Origin: Haliotis asinina
Taxonomy: Eukaryota; Mollusca; Gastropoda; Lepetellida; Haliotidae
Direction of reading: 5' to 3'
Length of the DNA: 64,000 bases
NCBI RefSeq assembly: GCF_037392515.1
Contig: NC_090280.1
Span: forward strand, 22,635,118-22,699,117
The position numbers and the translations under genes are program-made. Shown one piece after another: positions 1-11,288 of the stretch (position 1 is the stretch's first letter; every line of letters starts with the position of its first letter). The notes under the pieces are model-generated. The model saw nothing but the letters and a program-made list of their open reading frames with translations, had not been told where the DNA came from and searched no databases.

Positions 1-227
1 CTTCTAACATTTGCCTGAAAGAACGAAATCTTTGTGACAAGAACAGCTCATTAACGATGTGCCATTAATTCTGCTTGGGCTTATGCTCCACATATACTGC
101 TACTGATAAGTGAAATATCGCTAATCAAATCACTGTATTTGTGATTAAGTGTTTCCACAATACCCTTGAAAAATAGCAGCTACTGCAAAATTTTAAGTCA
201 GCTGTTGACACATTTTGCCATACTCAC

Positions 228-249
228 CGATTATATGTGCATCCTCTTC
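228..249 (-). CDS. 22-nt cytoplasmic-tail microexon of the left Ig gene
   Basis: On the minus strand a TTTTAG acceptor precedes 22 nt ending ATAATCG, followed by a GTGAGT donor. Length, the final TCG/ATCG and the donor match the tail microexons at 37,281-37,302 and 56,350-56,371. It enters in phase 1 and leaves in phase 2. It was found by homology to the array genes and is far too short to be called alone. Confidence 0.6.
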
Positions 250-1744
250 CTAAAACAAATAATTTTGTGTAAATAATGACATATGCACAATGTTAGATGA
301 AAAATATAAGATAAACGATCCACCATTTGCTGGAAAACACCTTTTCACCTTCAAATCGCGTAAAAATGCATAAAACGTGGCGTTTTCACAACACATTGTC
401 AGATCAGTCAACTGTGTACCAAAATCACACCGAAAGTTTGAACTGCACCAAATTGTTGACTTGGGCACAACACGTGATCGAGCACATCTTTGACAACCAT
501 GTGTCCCGCCCGAGATCGCCACATCGTCTTCACTCATTTAAGGAACAGGTTCTCACTCATTTAAGGAACAGGTTCAAGTCAGTCTCCAGAAGAGACATTA
601 CCATTCATGGAAGAAGAGAAATCGTCCTCCCACAGACGGTACGACAGTGATTACGTCAGCTGGGACTGCGTGCGCATAGGTATCCTATTTACTTGACGAG
701 TCCTGATTTCATCTCAGTCATGCGTATACAAGGATCAGAGTGACGTGGACAACGTAACGCTGATTGTTGAGTTCAGCAGGGTTCGTGGAAGCGTAATGAT
801 TTGTAGCGAGATTGGTAGTGATGGCAGGACACATGTGCACGTCTGTCATGGTCGAGTTACAGCTCAAACGAATACGTACTGAGAACAGCAGTTGTTCCTG
901 TTCCCAACATGGCGGCGGATCAACGCCTTCACATTTTGCAGCAGGATTATGCAAGTGACGGCCATACCCGTTACTGACATTGACTGTGAAACTTTTGAGG
1001 GCGTTTGGAAATGAGTTTGACCCCCTTCAACGTTATCGTTAATTCACGTTTGCACTAAAGTGAGAATGACTACTTTTGATTTTACGTGTGTTTCAATCTT
1101 GTTTGACGACTTCGGTTTCAACTGGGACAAGTTCTTTTCTTCGTTTATCACGGATATTCAACGTTTTATCCCAGTGATGCGTTTCTAAAGTAGTTCAGTA
1201 TACTTTCACCGCCTTCTCTTACAATCTGTCCTCCCTCTCAAACCCTTCCTTAAAGCCGGTCTCAGATTCCATCTCTCCACGAGAGACTTGGTCTTCTTCC
1301 TTGATGAATAGTCACCATCAAGGACACTTTTACATTTAATCAAGATACACCACAGACACGTTACAAATCACACCTAGAGAGAATCAATAATATAAGTAGG
1401 ACAAAATCATCATTTCCTTGAAAATGTATCACATGTCAGTAGGAAGTGAAATAATTACCAGCTAGCTTTCTACTGAGTATGGGTGGAAATAGACATCAGA
1501 CGCTACATACCAAAGTATTGTAATATGTTTTGCAGACAAAGAAGAGGCATCAAATCAATACTTATTAGTATTGTTTAACATTTCTGTAGGTGTATATATG
1601 TATGTGAGTTGTGGGGTAAAACTGTTTAAAGTACTCTGGTAACTATCTGACGTTCCCTACCCTCTCCCCCACTCTAGTGACGATGCACTCAACACACACA
1701 CACACGGACATACACACGGACACACACACGGACACACACACGCA

Positions 1745-1775
<31 letters not shown>

Positions 1776-4700
1776 GCACACAGGCCACACACGCACACAC
1801 GCTATTACGTGAGATGAGTATCTGTAATGTCTGAACCAAAGTGCCAAGGAAGTGTTTGTGAGAGAGGCCACTTTACGTCCCTCTCGAGTTCTAGTCATTC
1901 ACTGTCACATCACACCGTTTTACCTCCACGTCTCTGTTTTCTACAAACAACAACCATGACGACGACAGTGATGATCACGATCAGGATGGAGCAGACAGCA
2001 GCCACGGGGACGATGGAAACGACACCAGATTCATTAAGCTCACGTGCTGAAACATTTAATATGGACAATATTCAGTTTAGCATTGTATAATCCTGTTTAC
2101 CTTTCAGAAAAAAATAACGTCCAAGACATGTTGCTTTATTTAAGGTACATGATGTGATTACAAAATACCACAGATATAATTTATATCAGGATTACAAATA
2201 TAATCTGCGCCCCGAATCTGTGAATTTGAGTGGGTGGGTATGGGTGAGGGGGTGAGCAGGTAAATTGGTGGGTATGGGTGAGTGAGTAAATGAGTGGAGT
2301 TTTATATCACTTATAACCCAGAAACATCACCCCTCTTAAGAAGATTTTATTTAGGTTCATGACATGTCAGCTGGGTTGACCCTTCCGATGTTCATCTGAA
2401 ATAACACTTTCAAACAGCAATACAACCAGTTGCGTTCTCGATGCAACACCCATCGAACCATTTTCACATACGGATCCAATAATAATGGTCAAGTTGCCAG
2501 TCAACCAGCCAGTGAGCCAGTCAGTCAGTCAGAGCCAGTCAGTCAGTCAGTCAGTCAGTTATGCGACTTTAGGAACAATACCCCAGTAACATCACTTCAC
2601 TTCAGGAGACTTTAATAGTCATATTAAATGGGTTGCCCCTGCCATGTTCATCTGAAATAATCTTTCAGTGGTGCACTGCACATTCACAACAACAACAACA
2701 TCACTGTCTACGTCATGGGGATCAGCTCAACAAGAGACCATGCAACGTCGGAAACATCAGCGTTCTCATTTGTGCAGGCGAAGTTGTAAAGAAACGGAAA
2801 CATGCGAAAAGTGTCGAATTTTATGTCACATATCAAAAGACAACTAGGATTCCGTGTCATCTGTGCCGCTTGGTTTCTTTTTAAATTTCCGAATTAACAG
2901 AAACATTTGGAGAAACATTTTTTGGAGAATCTGACCCTCTTATCAACGTTACGGGCTCCAAGTACAAATAGTCTTGGAGTTCATTTCATATCTGCTAATA
3001 ATGAAGCTAAATAAAGTTCGCAATAATAACAAAGTAAAGCTAGTAGAGATTGAAATTACCAGTCTTCGATAAATAGTCCATTAAACATTAACATCATGTA
3101 TTGTGTCATAAAATGGAAACTTAGTCATAAACCCCTGATTATGGTTATCTGTTAGTGGTTGAATCTTTGGGTGCCATTACTGTTGGTGTTCCAGCGGGTG
3201 TTCCATAAGGTTAAGGTGAACAGAAAGGCAGACGTCATCCATGTTATGTTATAGATTTCATTATTGAAGTGTTGACTTACAGAAGACCTCCAGTGTCAGG
3301 TTCCGTGATGAACTTCCAAGGCTGTTGTTGACGTGACACGTGTACTGTCCAGACACAGACACATCTACAGCTGGTATGTACAACACAGCCTCCCTGTGTC
3401 CTGTCATGACCACCTGTCTGGATGTGTCCCACCAGGTTACAGTGCAGGCAGGGTTACAGTCAGCGGAACAGCTCACTGTTACAGGTTTCCCTTCTTCTAC
3501 CTCCAGCTTGTCCCTTGCTCCTTCAAAGTGTACCTGGTCAGGTCCATCTGTAATGCATGTGAGATGGTCAGTTAACATCGGAAATCTATTTCTGAGATCT
3601 AAGCTAAATGTAAACAATAAATACTAGCTGCTTGGTTTGGCCTGTGGGATTCACACTAATCACAAACCTCCATGTCTCGTATCAAGTTGTGTTTTCCTCC
3701 CACAATAAGTACAAGCTACGGCTGGGACACCGTTGTGACTCACTCACCCACTGGGTTGCTATGTGTAACTCTTGACAACATATCCGGGTGACCTTACAGT
3801 GACGTCATACCACGACCCCGTTCCTCAAAGCGATCTTAGCGCTACGACGATTGTTACTCCCATATTTTAACATAGACGATTGTTACTCTCACACTTTACC
3901 ATAGACGATTGTTACTTACATACGTTAACATAGACGATTGTTACTCCCATACTTTAACATAGACGATTGTTACTCCCACACTTTACCATAGACGATTGTT
4001 ACTCGCATACTTTACCATAGACGATTGTTACTCCCATACTTTCACATAGACGATTGCTACTCCCATACTTTACCATAGACGACTGTTACTCCCATACTTT
4101 ACCATAGACGACTGTTACTCCCATACTTTAACATAGACGATTGTTACTCACATACGTTAACATAGACGATTGTTACTCCCATACTTTCACACAGACGATT
4201 GTTACACCCATATTTTAACATAGACGATTGTTACTCACATACGTTAACATAGACGATTGTTACTCCCATACATTACCATAGAAGTACGACAGGTCGCTTT
4301 GAGGAACGGGGCCCAGCTGCAGTTTTCTGACACTTTCAACGGATCATTGCCACTAATTCCTATCCGAACGTACACAATATTAATTTCTGTTCTGTTTACA
4401 CAACTTCAACAAAGACAAGTTGTCACAAAACTGTAACTTAAAAACAGAGTTTCAAGGAGAAGTAATGTTTCTGTTACCTAAAACAAGGTAGGTTCCTACT
4501 CACAGAGGACATCCAGTACATGTCCGTCACTCCAGTCAGACACCAGCCCCTCCTCCACAGCCTGGCAGCTGTAGGTGTCTCCCTGGTTCTCTCTGCTGAC
4601 GTGGGTTATTGCCAGGTCATCTCCACCTGGAGGAGACTCATCACCAGATTCTAGCAGGGCCCCATCCCTCCTCCAGATGTAGGTCATGATCAGTGAGGGG

Positions 4701-6527
4701 TGGTCCGGAGGTAGACTCCTGGAGGAGGAGAAACATGTGAGGGTGACATTCTCACCTGATACAGGTGAGGCAGGTCTGGTGATGGTAGGTGTGACTGGCT
4801 TCTCTGTGTAAAATGTAACAGCTGTGCTGTAACCTTAACACGGGTCTTATTGTACAAGATTTCCCTAACCCCTTTATACTTGTATTTATATGCTATTCAT
4901 CATTATTATCCATCAAATGTTAAACAGTTAAAGTGTTCACTCGTCACGCCAAAGATCCTCCTTCTCCCTCCCTTCCTCACTCACTCACTCACTCACTCAC
5001 TCACTCAGTGTTCCACAGTTACAGCAGGGAATACGTGTTGGCTGGATCGTAAAACTCCAAACCGTTTTGTTGATTAAATATGATAATTACCACACAACAA
5101 CTGGCTGAATCGAGTTAAACGTATTTTCGAGAGACAGGCGTTAAACGATTGTGAGACTGATGGACACGGATACACTTATCCATGTTAACCTGCGATAAAG
5201 CTTCTTGTCGGTAAGTATAGAAGAACCAGCATTTCTTTGGAATAGTTGACATACACACCATACACACAATACACACAGGCACACACGCACATTAACACGC
5301 AATACACATAAGCACACACAAAATACACACATGCAGTCACACAATACACACACGCACAAACAGTACACATAAGCACACGCACAATACACACATGCACACA
5401 CACGCGCACGCGCACGCGCACGCGCACGCGCACGCGCACGCGCACGCGCACGCGCACACTAACACACACACATCTGGATCTATGTCGCCATGTACCAGGC
5501 CAGTGTCCAATAATGTCCAATGTCCAGTTATTCATTCATGTTGGCGATGCATTACAACAGTCAACCTTTATTCTTCATATACTACTCACGTGCTACAACG
5601 AGGACCTGTCTACATCCAGCAATATTTTCTCCATTGCTTCCCTGACAGTAGTAAGTACCAGCGTCCTGTACTGTAACATTGTAGATGGTAAACCTCAACA
5701 GTCCGGTCTGTGATGGTGAGTCCTCCCCGGTGTATCTGATCCTGGTCCTGTGACCGGTGTGACTGCTGTTGAGTACCACTACACGGTGTGACTTGGGCTG
5801 GACCACTAACAGCCTCTCAACTACCGAACCATTCACCCATACACAATATATGAAGCTGACATTGTCTGGGTTCACGGTCATGGTCACATCTTCCCCAACA
5901 CGTGTAACAGTGTAAGGGTATCCTGTTGTCATGGAGGCAAGAGCTGTATACGAAATGGTGATTAGAATCAGAACTCAATAACACGTTAGACGTTGCGAAA
6001 GATTAAATTGAAATGCAACTTAATAAGAGATTCAATATAGTACCCATGGGTACCACTACATGGGGTGACATTTGCTTGACCAGTAACAGTCTCTCAGCAA
6101 CCGAACCATTCACCCATACAAAATATAGAAAGCTGACATTGTCGGGGTTCAAGGTTATATTAACATCCTCGCCAACACGTTTAACAGTGTATGGGTATCC
6201 AGTTGTCATGGAGACTAGAACTGCACTCAAAACAAATATTACTCATGAAAACAAGGCTAACAGTTGACATATGTATTCAACACAGTATTTAAGCTCGTTC
6301 AATATAATACAAGTTCACAGATACATGCCACATATACAGGCACGCAAACGAAATGTAAACCAGAAATTAACGCGTCAAAATATCTAGTTTCGCTCAAAAC
6401 TATTTTCTTAGACAACACTGGTTACTTATAAAAAGTCATGTAAAGCTCAGTTAATGGGTTTTTATTCAGATGACAGGTACATACCACACACATGTAAGCC
6501 CCAAAACAGAATGTGAGTCACAGACAT
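228..6527 (-). CDS. Ig-domain transmembrane receptor gene, minus strand, 3' end outside window
   Basis: Multi-exon gene read right to left. Exons with consensus splice sites, all phase 1 until the tail: signal peptide 6527-6485, V-like Ig 5943-5590, Ig 4803-4504, Ig 3547-3281, transmembrane 2046-1924, and a 22-nt cytoplasmic exon 249-228. It has the same architecture as the plus-strand genes in the tandem array, with identical lengths for the V (354 nt), third Ig (267), transmembrane (123) and first tail (22) exons. The product should be a type I cell-surface protein with three Ig domains. Remaining tail exons would lie left of position 1. The signal exon may not be the original partner of this gene, because an inversion seems to have swapped first exons with the neighbouring plus-strand fragment. 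Ligand and function are unknown. Confidence 0.75.
250..1689. other. Intron sequence, nothing recognised
   Basis: This lies between the tail microexon and the transmembrane exon of the left Ig gene. The matching introns in units A and B are only 0.7-1.1 kb. Short open frames here show no recognisable domain. A short direct repeat (CTCATTTAAGGAACAGGTTC) occurs at about 534 and 557. Confidence 0.5.
1690..1803. repeat. (CA)n / CACACGGA microsatellite
   Basis: CA-rich simple repeat with CACGGA and CACG interruptions. The open frames over it on the minus strand (Cys/Val/Arg only) are artefacts of the repeat. Confidence 0.9.
1924..2046 (-). CDS. Transmembrane exon of the left Ig gene
   Basis: Minus strand: a TTTCAG acceptor, 123 nt in phase 1 to phase 1, then a GTAAAA donor. 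It encodes a short polar stretch, about 24 hydrophobic Val/Ile/Ala residues, and a CRKQRR stop-transfer signal. It aligns codon for codon with the transmembrane exons at 36,423-36,545 and 55,115-55,234, including the shared SxVPVAAVC core. It anchors the receptor in the plasma membrane. Confidence 0.8.
2100..3270. other. Intron with simple repeats
   Basis: Intron between transmembrane and third Ig exons. It contains GGGTGAGTGAGT-type repeats (about 2,225-2,300), an (AGCCAGTCAGTC)n stretch at 2,495-2,562, and a diverged direct repeat around TGTTCATCTGAAATAA (about 2,390 and 2,645). No coding signal recognised. Confidence 0.5.
3281..3547 (-). CDS. Third Ig-domain exon (C2-like) of the left Ig gene
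   Basis: The acceptor is TTACAG and the donor GTAAGT, 267 nt, phase 1-1. It encodes an Ig fold with the first cysteine in VTVSCSADC, a tryptophan in TVTWW, and the second cysteine in SGQYTCHV, ending NLTLEV. Two further cysteines (the second in SCSADC and one in NPACTV) suggest an extra disulfide. Paralogous exons are at 35,501-35,767 and 54,190-54,456. Confidence 0.85.
3816..4311. mobile_element. MITE-like element enclosing a 29-bp minisatellite
   Basis: Perfect 17-bp terminal inverted repeats (CCCCGTTCCTCAAAGCG at 3,816-3,832; reverse complement at 4,295-4,311) enclose about 15 tandem copies of a 29-bp unit beginning CATAGACGATTGTTACTC (about 3,845-4,284). Units differ by a few bases, so the array is not recent. 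No open frame. It lies in the intron between the second and third Ig exons. No clear target duplication was seen. Confidence 0.8.
4504..4803 (-). CDS. Second Ig-domain exon of the left Ig gene
   Basis: A TTACACAG acceptor, 300 nt in phase 1-1, and a GTGAGT donor. It encodes an Ig domain with a Cys in NVTLTC, a TYIWRR tryptophan strand and DTYSCQ for the second Cys, ending HVLDVL. Its closest relative in the window is the exon at 10,989-11,288 (same length, nearly the same residues). The equivalents at 34,613-34,930 and 53,307-53,624 are six codons longer. Confidence 0.85.
4972..5008. repeat. (CTCA)n tract
   Basis: Simple tetranucleotide repeat of the kind that forms the 3' tail of the local SINEs. 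No SINE body is evident beside it. Confidence 0.8.
5240..5466. repeat. CA/CGCGCA alternating purine-pyrimidine tract
   Basis: ACACAC-rich repeat containing a nearly perfect (CACGCG)n block at 5,401-5,458. Strict alternation of purine and pyrimidine with many CG steps is a classical Z-DNA-prone sequence. It lies in the intron after the V exon. Confidence 0.85.
5590..5943 (-). CDS. V-like Ig-domain exon of the left Ig gene
   Basis: A TATACAG acceptor, 354 nt in phase 1-1, and a GTGAGT donor. It encodes a membrane-distal V-like Ig domain: YPYTVTRVGEDVTMTV, a cysteine/tryptophan strand FIYCVWVNG, a long loop, then RFTIYNVTVQDAGTYYCQG with the conserved D-x-G-x-Y-x-C motif, ending VLVVA. The expected B-strand cysteine is replaced (VTMTV) and a Cys lies next to the tryptophan instead, so the disulfide pattern is unusual. 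The exon has the same length as the V exon at 33,514-33,867. Confidence 0.8.
6047..6215 (-). pseudogene. Truncated V-like Ig exon (N-terminal half)
   Basis: Minus strand. It begins after a TGCAG acceptor and matches the first half of the V exon (TTGYPYTV, a VNPDNVSF-like strand, FVWVNGS), then breaks off after a PHVVV segment, where homology to the complete exon at 5,590-5,943 stops. The missing C-terminal half has a counterpart on the opposite strand at about 10,640-10,807, so the two may be halves of one exon split by an inversion. Confidence 0.7.
6485..6527 (-). CDS. Signal-peptide exon (first exon)
   Basis: Minus strand: an ATG at 6,527, 14 codons of mostly hydrophobic residues (MSVTHILFWGLHVC), then a GTATGT donor in phase 1. 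It has the same length (43 nt) and phase as the first exon at 10,545-10,587. It could serve the downstream V exon at 5,943, but the truncated V exon lies between them. Confidence 0.55.
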
Positions 6528-6764
6528 GGCTACTAGCGTGGTAAATTCATACTGACACATCACGCACTTTCACAATTGCTTTCAAGCGTTGAAATATTTA
6601 GTTTCGCAGGATAATATTTCCCTAGAAAAAGTGAATAACTTCCCGTTGAATTTTAACATATGTTTACGTGCACGTAACCTTTAATAGTTACTAATTAGCA
6701 GTTTACATTCACATCGACAGAAAAGTAACGTTGATGACTGATGACTCACAAATCTGGTTTTGGT

Positions 6765-6915
6765 GGATAATATTACAGTTATATGGCAGAGGTCTGTATG
6801 TAACAGAGTCTGGACCAGACAATCTAGTGATTAATAGCCTGAGCATCAGTCTGCTCAGTCGGGATACCATATATTTATCAACTAAATCAGCGAGTCACCT
6901 ACTCCCGTTATTCAG
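6765..6915 (+). mobile_element. SINE fragment, family 2
   Basis: Decayed copy of the second local SINE family, recognised by the TCTGGACCAGACAATC core and the GCATCAGTC and TCAGCGAG blocks. Relatives are at 16,285, 32,702 and 49,125, and on the minus strand at 38,130 and 57,210. Confidence 0.65.
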
Positions 6916-7254
6916 ACAGATAGTAACACAGTTTACAAATCATCTAACTCTGGTCAAAATATCAGTATACGAAAACTGATCTCAGTTTGAAGATCTTGTG
7001 AAGGAATAATGCTGTTTTATGTTATTTTCTGACAAATGTGAAAAATAGAGTTTTCAAAATCAGTTTGTCGACCATCACAGTGTGGATGGTGCAATTCTGT
7101 TATTGGTGTATCATCGTTATTCCTATATATGTTGACTTTGAAATGGTTGTAGGATACCAGATATTTACAAAATGTCTGGATCAAATGATGCCTGAACGTA
7201 ATAATGTTCATTCATTAACAACAACTTGAAACAGAACTTAATCACTTTTATTTG

Positions 7255-8345
7255 GGTACGTACATACATGGGATACATATATAGTTCACCGAGGGAGGCT
7301 TTGTTTGATTCATATCTCCCAATTTTTATAGAAATGTTTTAAAAAACTTCTCATAGATAATCTCTATTTCCTTTGAATAAGTCTCCAAATTCCGGACCCA
7401 TAGTGCAATCTAGGTGCTAATTGCTTTTCGATGATGATCCAGGCGATTGTATAAGAGAATTCCTTGTTCTTGTTGAAAAGTCTAAATACAACCAAGTAGG
7501 CTCAAAACGCCTTTGTGCAAACCAGTCTCGATGAAAATACTATACTATGGTGTTTATAGTATGTCTTTTCCGTTAGCGGTTGAATGAAGAAAACCCGCCT
7601 CTCACAATGATGACGCCCCTATGGAACACAACAATACTTGATTTGTTGAGATTCGGTTCCAGATCCGATTTGAAGAAAAGCGATTCCAGAAAGTTCTATT
7701 CTCTTGACGCAGCTACAGAATAGAACAATATCGTCTGCATACATTAGCAATAGTAGATCTTGGATGTCTTGTGTAACGAACATTCCAGTATTACACAATT
7801 TATTAAGCTCATATGCATGCACATTAATGAAGAGCATAGGACTGAGGATGCATCCTTGTCTCACTTACAGGGAAATGTCGGACGTCTTTTAGCGTTAATT
7901 GTTTACTTTAACACTTGCCTTTATAGATGCGTACATGTGCTTTGTAATGATTAACTTTCCATGGTATCCATATTTAATCACTATGTAAAGCAATTTGTTC
8001 TGGCAACAATTTGAACAATTTTTTGCAGTCTGAGAATCCATAGTAAAATCGACCCTTTGTCTTTCACGGGTACTTGAAAAGTAAGGCCTGTAACGTGAAT
8101 ATGTGGCTTGCTTGACTTTCATTCATATCAAGCCTTTTCTCACATGTCTATCCAAAAGAGGAGTGAAGATTTTACCCACAATGTTAAACAGAGAGATTCC
8201 GCGGTAGTTGCCAGGGTCCAGCTTGTCATATGTTTTATATCGGGAAGAATTAATATAATAATATTCCACTGACTCGGGGTCTTTCTCGTTGGTTGCCTTT
8301 TACTACAAGTAAAGCCGTCAGAGACTTTGGTAATTACACGCATTC
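7255..8345 (-). mobile_element. Non-LTR retrotransposon (LINE) reverse-transcriptase remnant
   Basis: Minus strand. Around 8,220-8,110 one frame reads DPGNYRGISLFNIVGKIFT-like reverse-transcriptase sequence, and around 7,864-7,700 another reads MRQGCILSPMLF followed by the catalytic YADDIVLF motif. The pieces are in different frames with stops between them, so the copy is dead. Confidence 0.75.
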
Positions 8346-8679
8346 CATTTCTTCTTGTGAGTCGAAGCGTCAGTATAAGAACCTCTGTTGTGTCAGCAAC
8401 TTATGGCGACAGTCGAGGCATCTCAGTCGAGGCATTGGGCATACTAACGTAGGACTTCACATTTGAGACGAGTAACTGTTCATCGAACCTCACAGGCGTT
8501 AGGCTAGCAAATGATATTATCCTTGTGAAATCCAGATAGCTCAGAAATCCACTCCATCGTAGCACTATTCTCTGCGTTTTCTCTGCAGCCTGTATTTTAT
8601 TTTCCCAAACCTTCCTGGATCTAGAGGTGAATCTAGAGGTCAGATGATGAAAGTACAGTTTTAGTTCTGTGGTCACAAA

Positions 8680-9060
8680 TGCACCCCATACCATGACGCC
8701 TCTTCCCTTAAACGAATGAACCTCCGCTACGTCGAAATACTGCCGTCGTCTCTGAACAGACTGATCCAAACATTCATCTATAAAGAGCACCCAATCACGT
8801 CCCTACCACCGACGTACAGTTGCAGACTAAAAGGAGCGCTAAGTTTATTTACCAGCCATACCAAGTCGTCGAAAGACTGTCCGCCCATGGCGTGTCCTAG
8901 TGTTCTCGTCCCGGTCGATATCACTATCACGAATCTGTTCTGAGGGTGGATCTTCAGTCAATGTTGTGAATCGTGGTCTTTCCAATCTTATAATTTCAAG
9001 TATCTTTCGTAAAATATATGTGTCTATTTTGAAAAGACGTCTTACGTTTTGGACTAACAC
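8680..9060 (-). pseudogene. Tc1/mariner-like transposase remnant
   Basis: Minus strand. The LFIDE and GRGVMVWGAF motifs near 8,790-8,680 match the transposase segment around the second catalytic aspartate and the VMVWG strand. Upstream, a frame with RPRFTTLTED and a RRLGMAG segment resembles the N-terminal DNA-binding region. Frame changes show it is inactive. Confidence 0.6.
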
Positions 9061-9299
9061 CTACGATAAACCCGTGGAATTACAGGCCGGATGATCGTGA
9101 GAGATGCTCCACAAAATATATTTATTTCCGTGATTCAACGCTATTTTTCAGAGAAAATTGTGCAAGTTTTTTTTATGGTATTTGTAGATTTTTTTTGAAA
9201 ACGTTTGATCTAGTTAAAAGGACGGTTTTGAGAAGGAGAGGGGCTTCTCCAAAAATGTTTAATGGAGTACAAGCTGGAGAACATTCATGTGTTAAGCCG

Positions 9300-9390
9300 T
9301 GAGTGGACGACAGGGTTGTGTCCTTAGCCCATATCTATTCCGTATCTTTATCAATGAATTAGCACATGAATTGAATCCACATGTAAACCT
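9300..9390 (+). pseudogene. LINE reverse-transcriptase fragment
   Basis: One plus-strand frame reads GRQGCVLSPYLF then INELAHELN, the conserved reverse-transcriptase stretch just before the catalytic YADD block. No YADD follows in frame. It is in the opposite orientation to the LINE remnant at 7.3-8.3 kb. Confidence 0.65.
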
Positions 9391-9399
9391 ACTATCCAG

Positions 9400-10500
9400 T
9401 TTCATCCAGGTATGATTGAGCTGTGTAAATTATGGTCTGCATTACTGTTTAAGGATGTTTCTCTAAAATTGATTAACACTTCGCTGTTTCGTGAGAATGT
9501 AGATTGTGGAAACGCCCATGTGGTGATGTGTAGAATATTAACTGAACAACTGCATTACCTGTATACTTTTGAATGTTATGGTAACCGATGTAGTGTATGA
9601 CATGTGATGTTTACGTTCTTTGTTAGCTTATTGCTTTGTGAAGATATTGTATTAATTGTAAACCATTCTATTATTGCCTGATTGTGTATCATATCATTCA
9701 GCTGCTGTGTATTATAAACTGGTCGTTTCTGTAGTGTTGTGTGTGGGTTGGTATAGTCAGTCCTCTTGCGAGCAGATTCCCTAACTCTCGTGTTTTAATA
9801 TCAAGGATGTTACACAGATTTATGCCAATTCTTCAAGATACTTGACCACTAAAATTATTCATATTTCATGCATGGGTCTGCGGTTTGCTGCGTTAGATAG
9901 CGTAACAAATATACAAAACATTCACATGTTTGCACGTATATGCTTTCATGGAGACGTCGACACCAACCTGCAAAGTACTGGGGAATTGTGGCAGAAATCC
10001 ATTATATATTTTTACATTTAAATGTGCAATGAAATATTGAATTAGATTATTATGTATGTCAAACGTAAGAAAACCAAAGGAATGTTTTAGCATGTTTTTA
10101 CAAGAAGGTAATAATGGCAAAAACTATTGGATGTAAAGGCCGAATTTGTTATTTCGTCTTGGATTCGACTATTATGGGATTCACAAACCATGAGTAAAGA
10201 ATCCTTCATGGCGGGACACATGGCAGGATTAAAATGTTCGCATGAACAGGACTGACGCTTCTCTCTCTTCAACAGTTCTAAAACTAGAAATTATGCCTCC
10301 TAAAAGGTGCCTTTGGAATTATGCCTCAAACGATTAACAACTGCAAAAATCCGCAAGGCCATGGCATAGTTTCGTTGCAGTTCCCATGGTCTCAAAATAG
10401 CAACAGGAAGATACAAATAAGAGTAAATGCATTATTTCGGACAACAAGGATATGACTCATTTGACTGGGAATATTGTCAACTGACAGGATCGAGTGACGC
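9400..10500. other. Noncoding stretch, nothing recognised
   Basis: A 62-codon open frame at 9,412-9,600 shows no known domain. No convincing exon, SINE or hairpin seen. Confidence 0.4.
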
Positions 10501-10544
10501 AGGAATCGCAAAGCAGTCAGCATCAGTCCATCAAGCCTGTGACC

Positions 10545-11288
10545 ATGTTTCTCATATACGTTGTTACCGGAGGGCTATATGTGGGTGGTAAGTATCTTGT
10601 AGTTGGCATTTTACGTTATGTCCTTTCGTTTATTAGTACTCATTAGTAGTCACTCCGGCTACAGGATCAGGTACGGAGTGACGGACTCACTGTCACGGCT
10701 GAGGTTTACCATCTGCAATGTTACTGTGCAAGACGCTGGTACCTACAACTGTCAAGGAACCGACGGACAGAATGTTGCAGGATGTACACAGCTCCTCGTA
10801 GTAGCACGTATGCAGTAACGTGGAATTAACAGAATAATATTTCAGGGGTTCAACCCTTTAACTGATTGACATTTGATGGATAATAGTGATAAATAGTATA
10901 ATATTATACATTTATACAAGTATGAAGGATTTATGAAAATCTTGACACTCGTGTTAAGGTCTGTGTGCATTTGTTACATTTTACACAGAGAAGCCAGCCA
11001 CACCTACCATCACCGAACCTGCCCCACCTGTATCAGGTGAGAATGTCACCCTCACATGCTCCTCCTCCTCTCGGAGTCTACCCCAGGACCATCACCCACT
11101 GACCATGACCTACATCTGGAGGAGGGACATGACCCTGCTAGAATCTGGTGATGAGTTTCCTACAGGTGGAGATGACCTGATAATAACCCACGTCAGCAGA
11201 GAGAACCAGGGAGACACCTACAGCTGCCAGGCTGTGGAGGAGGGGCTGGTGTCTGACTGGAGTCACGGACATGTACTGGATGTCCTCT
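10545..11288 (+). pseudogene. Truncated Ig receptor gene (signal exon, half V exon, second Ig exon)
   Basis: Plus-strand relative of the left Ig gene. First exon 10,545-10,587 (MFLIYVVTGGLYVG, GTAAGT donor, phase 1). Then only the C-terminal half of a V exon (about 10,640-10,807: RFTICNVTVQDAGTYNCQG, GTATGC donor). Then an intact second Ig exon at 10,989-11,288 (NVTLTC, TYIWRR, DTYSCQ; ACACAG acceptor, GTGAGT donor). Seventeen bases later the tandem array begins, and no third Ig, transmembrane or tail exon of this gene follows, so it is truncated at both the V exon and the 3' side. It might still splice into exons of unit A, since all are phase 1. Confidence 0.7.
10989..11288 (+). CDS. Intact second Ig-domain exon in the truncated gene
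   Basis: 300 nt, phase 1-1, with a TTACACAG acceptor and GTGAGT donor. It encodes a full Ig domain with both core cysteines (LTC, YSC) and the WRR strand. It is the sister of the exon at 4,504-4,803 on the other strand. Confidence 0.8.

Noticed and set aside
1657..1898. Cys/Val/Arg-rich minus-strand frames
   Set aside because: Encoded by a CA microsatellite.
3845..4284. CRISPR-like array (regular 29-bp repeats)
   Set aside because: Units are directly abutting with no unique spacers, in animal DNA, inside MITE-like inverted repeats. It is a minisatellite.
5185..5535. Open frames of His/Ala or Arg/Val repeats
   Set aside because: Product of the CGCGCA repeat, not coding.
9412..9600. 62-codon open frame after the reverse-transcriptase fragment
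   Set aside because: No recognisable domain and not in frame with the GRQGC segment. Left as unassigned sequence.
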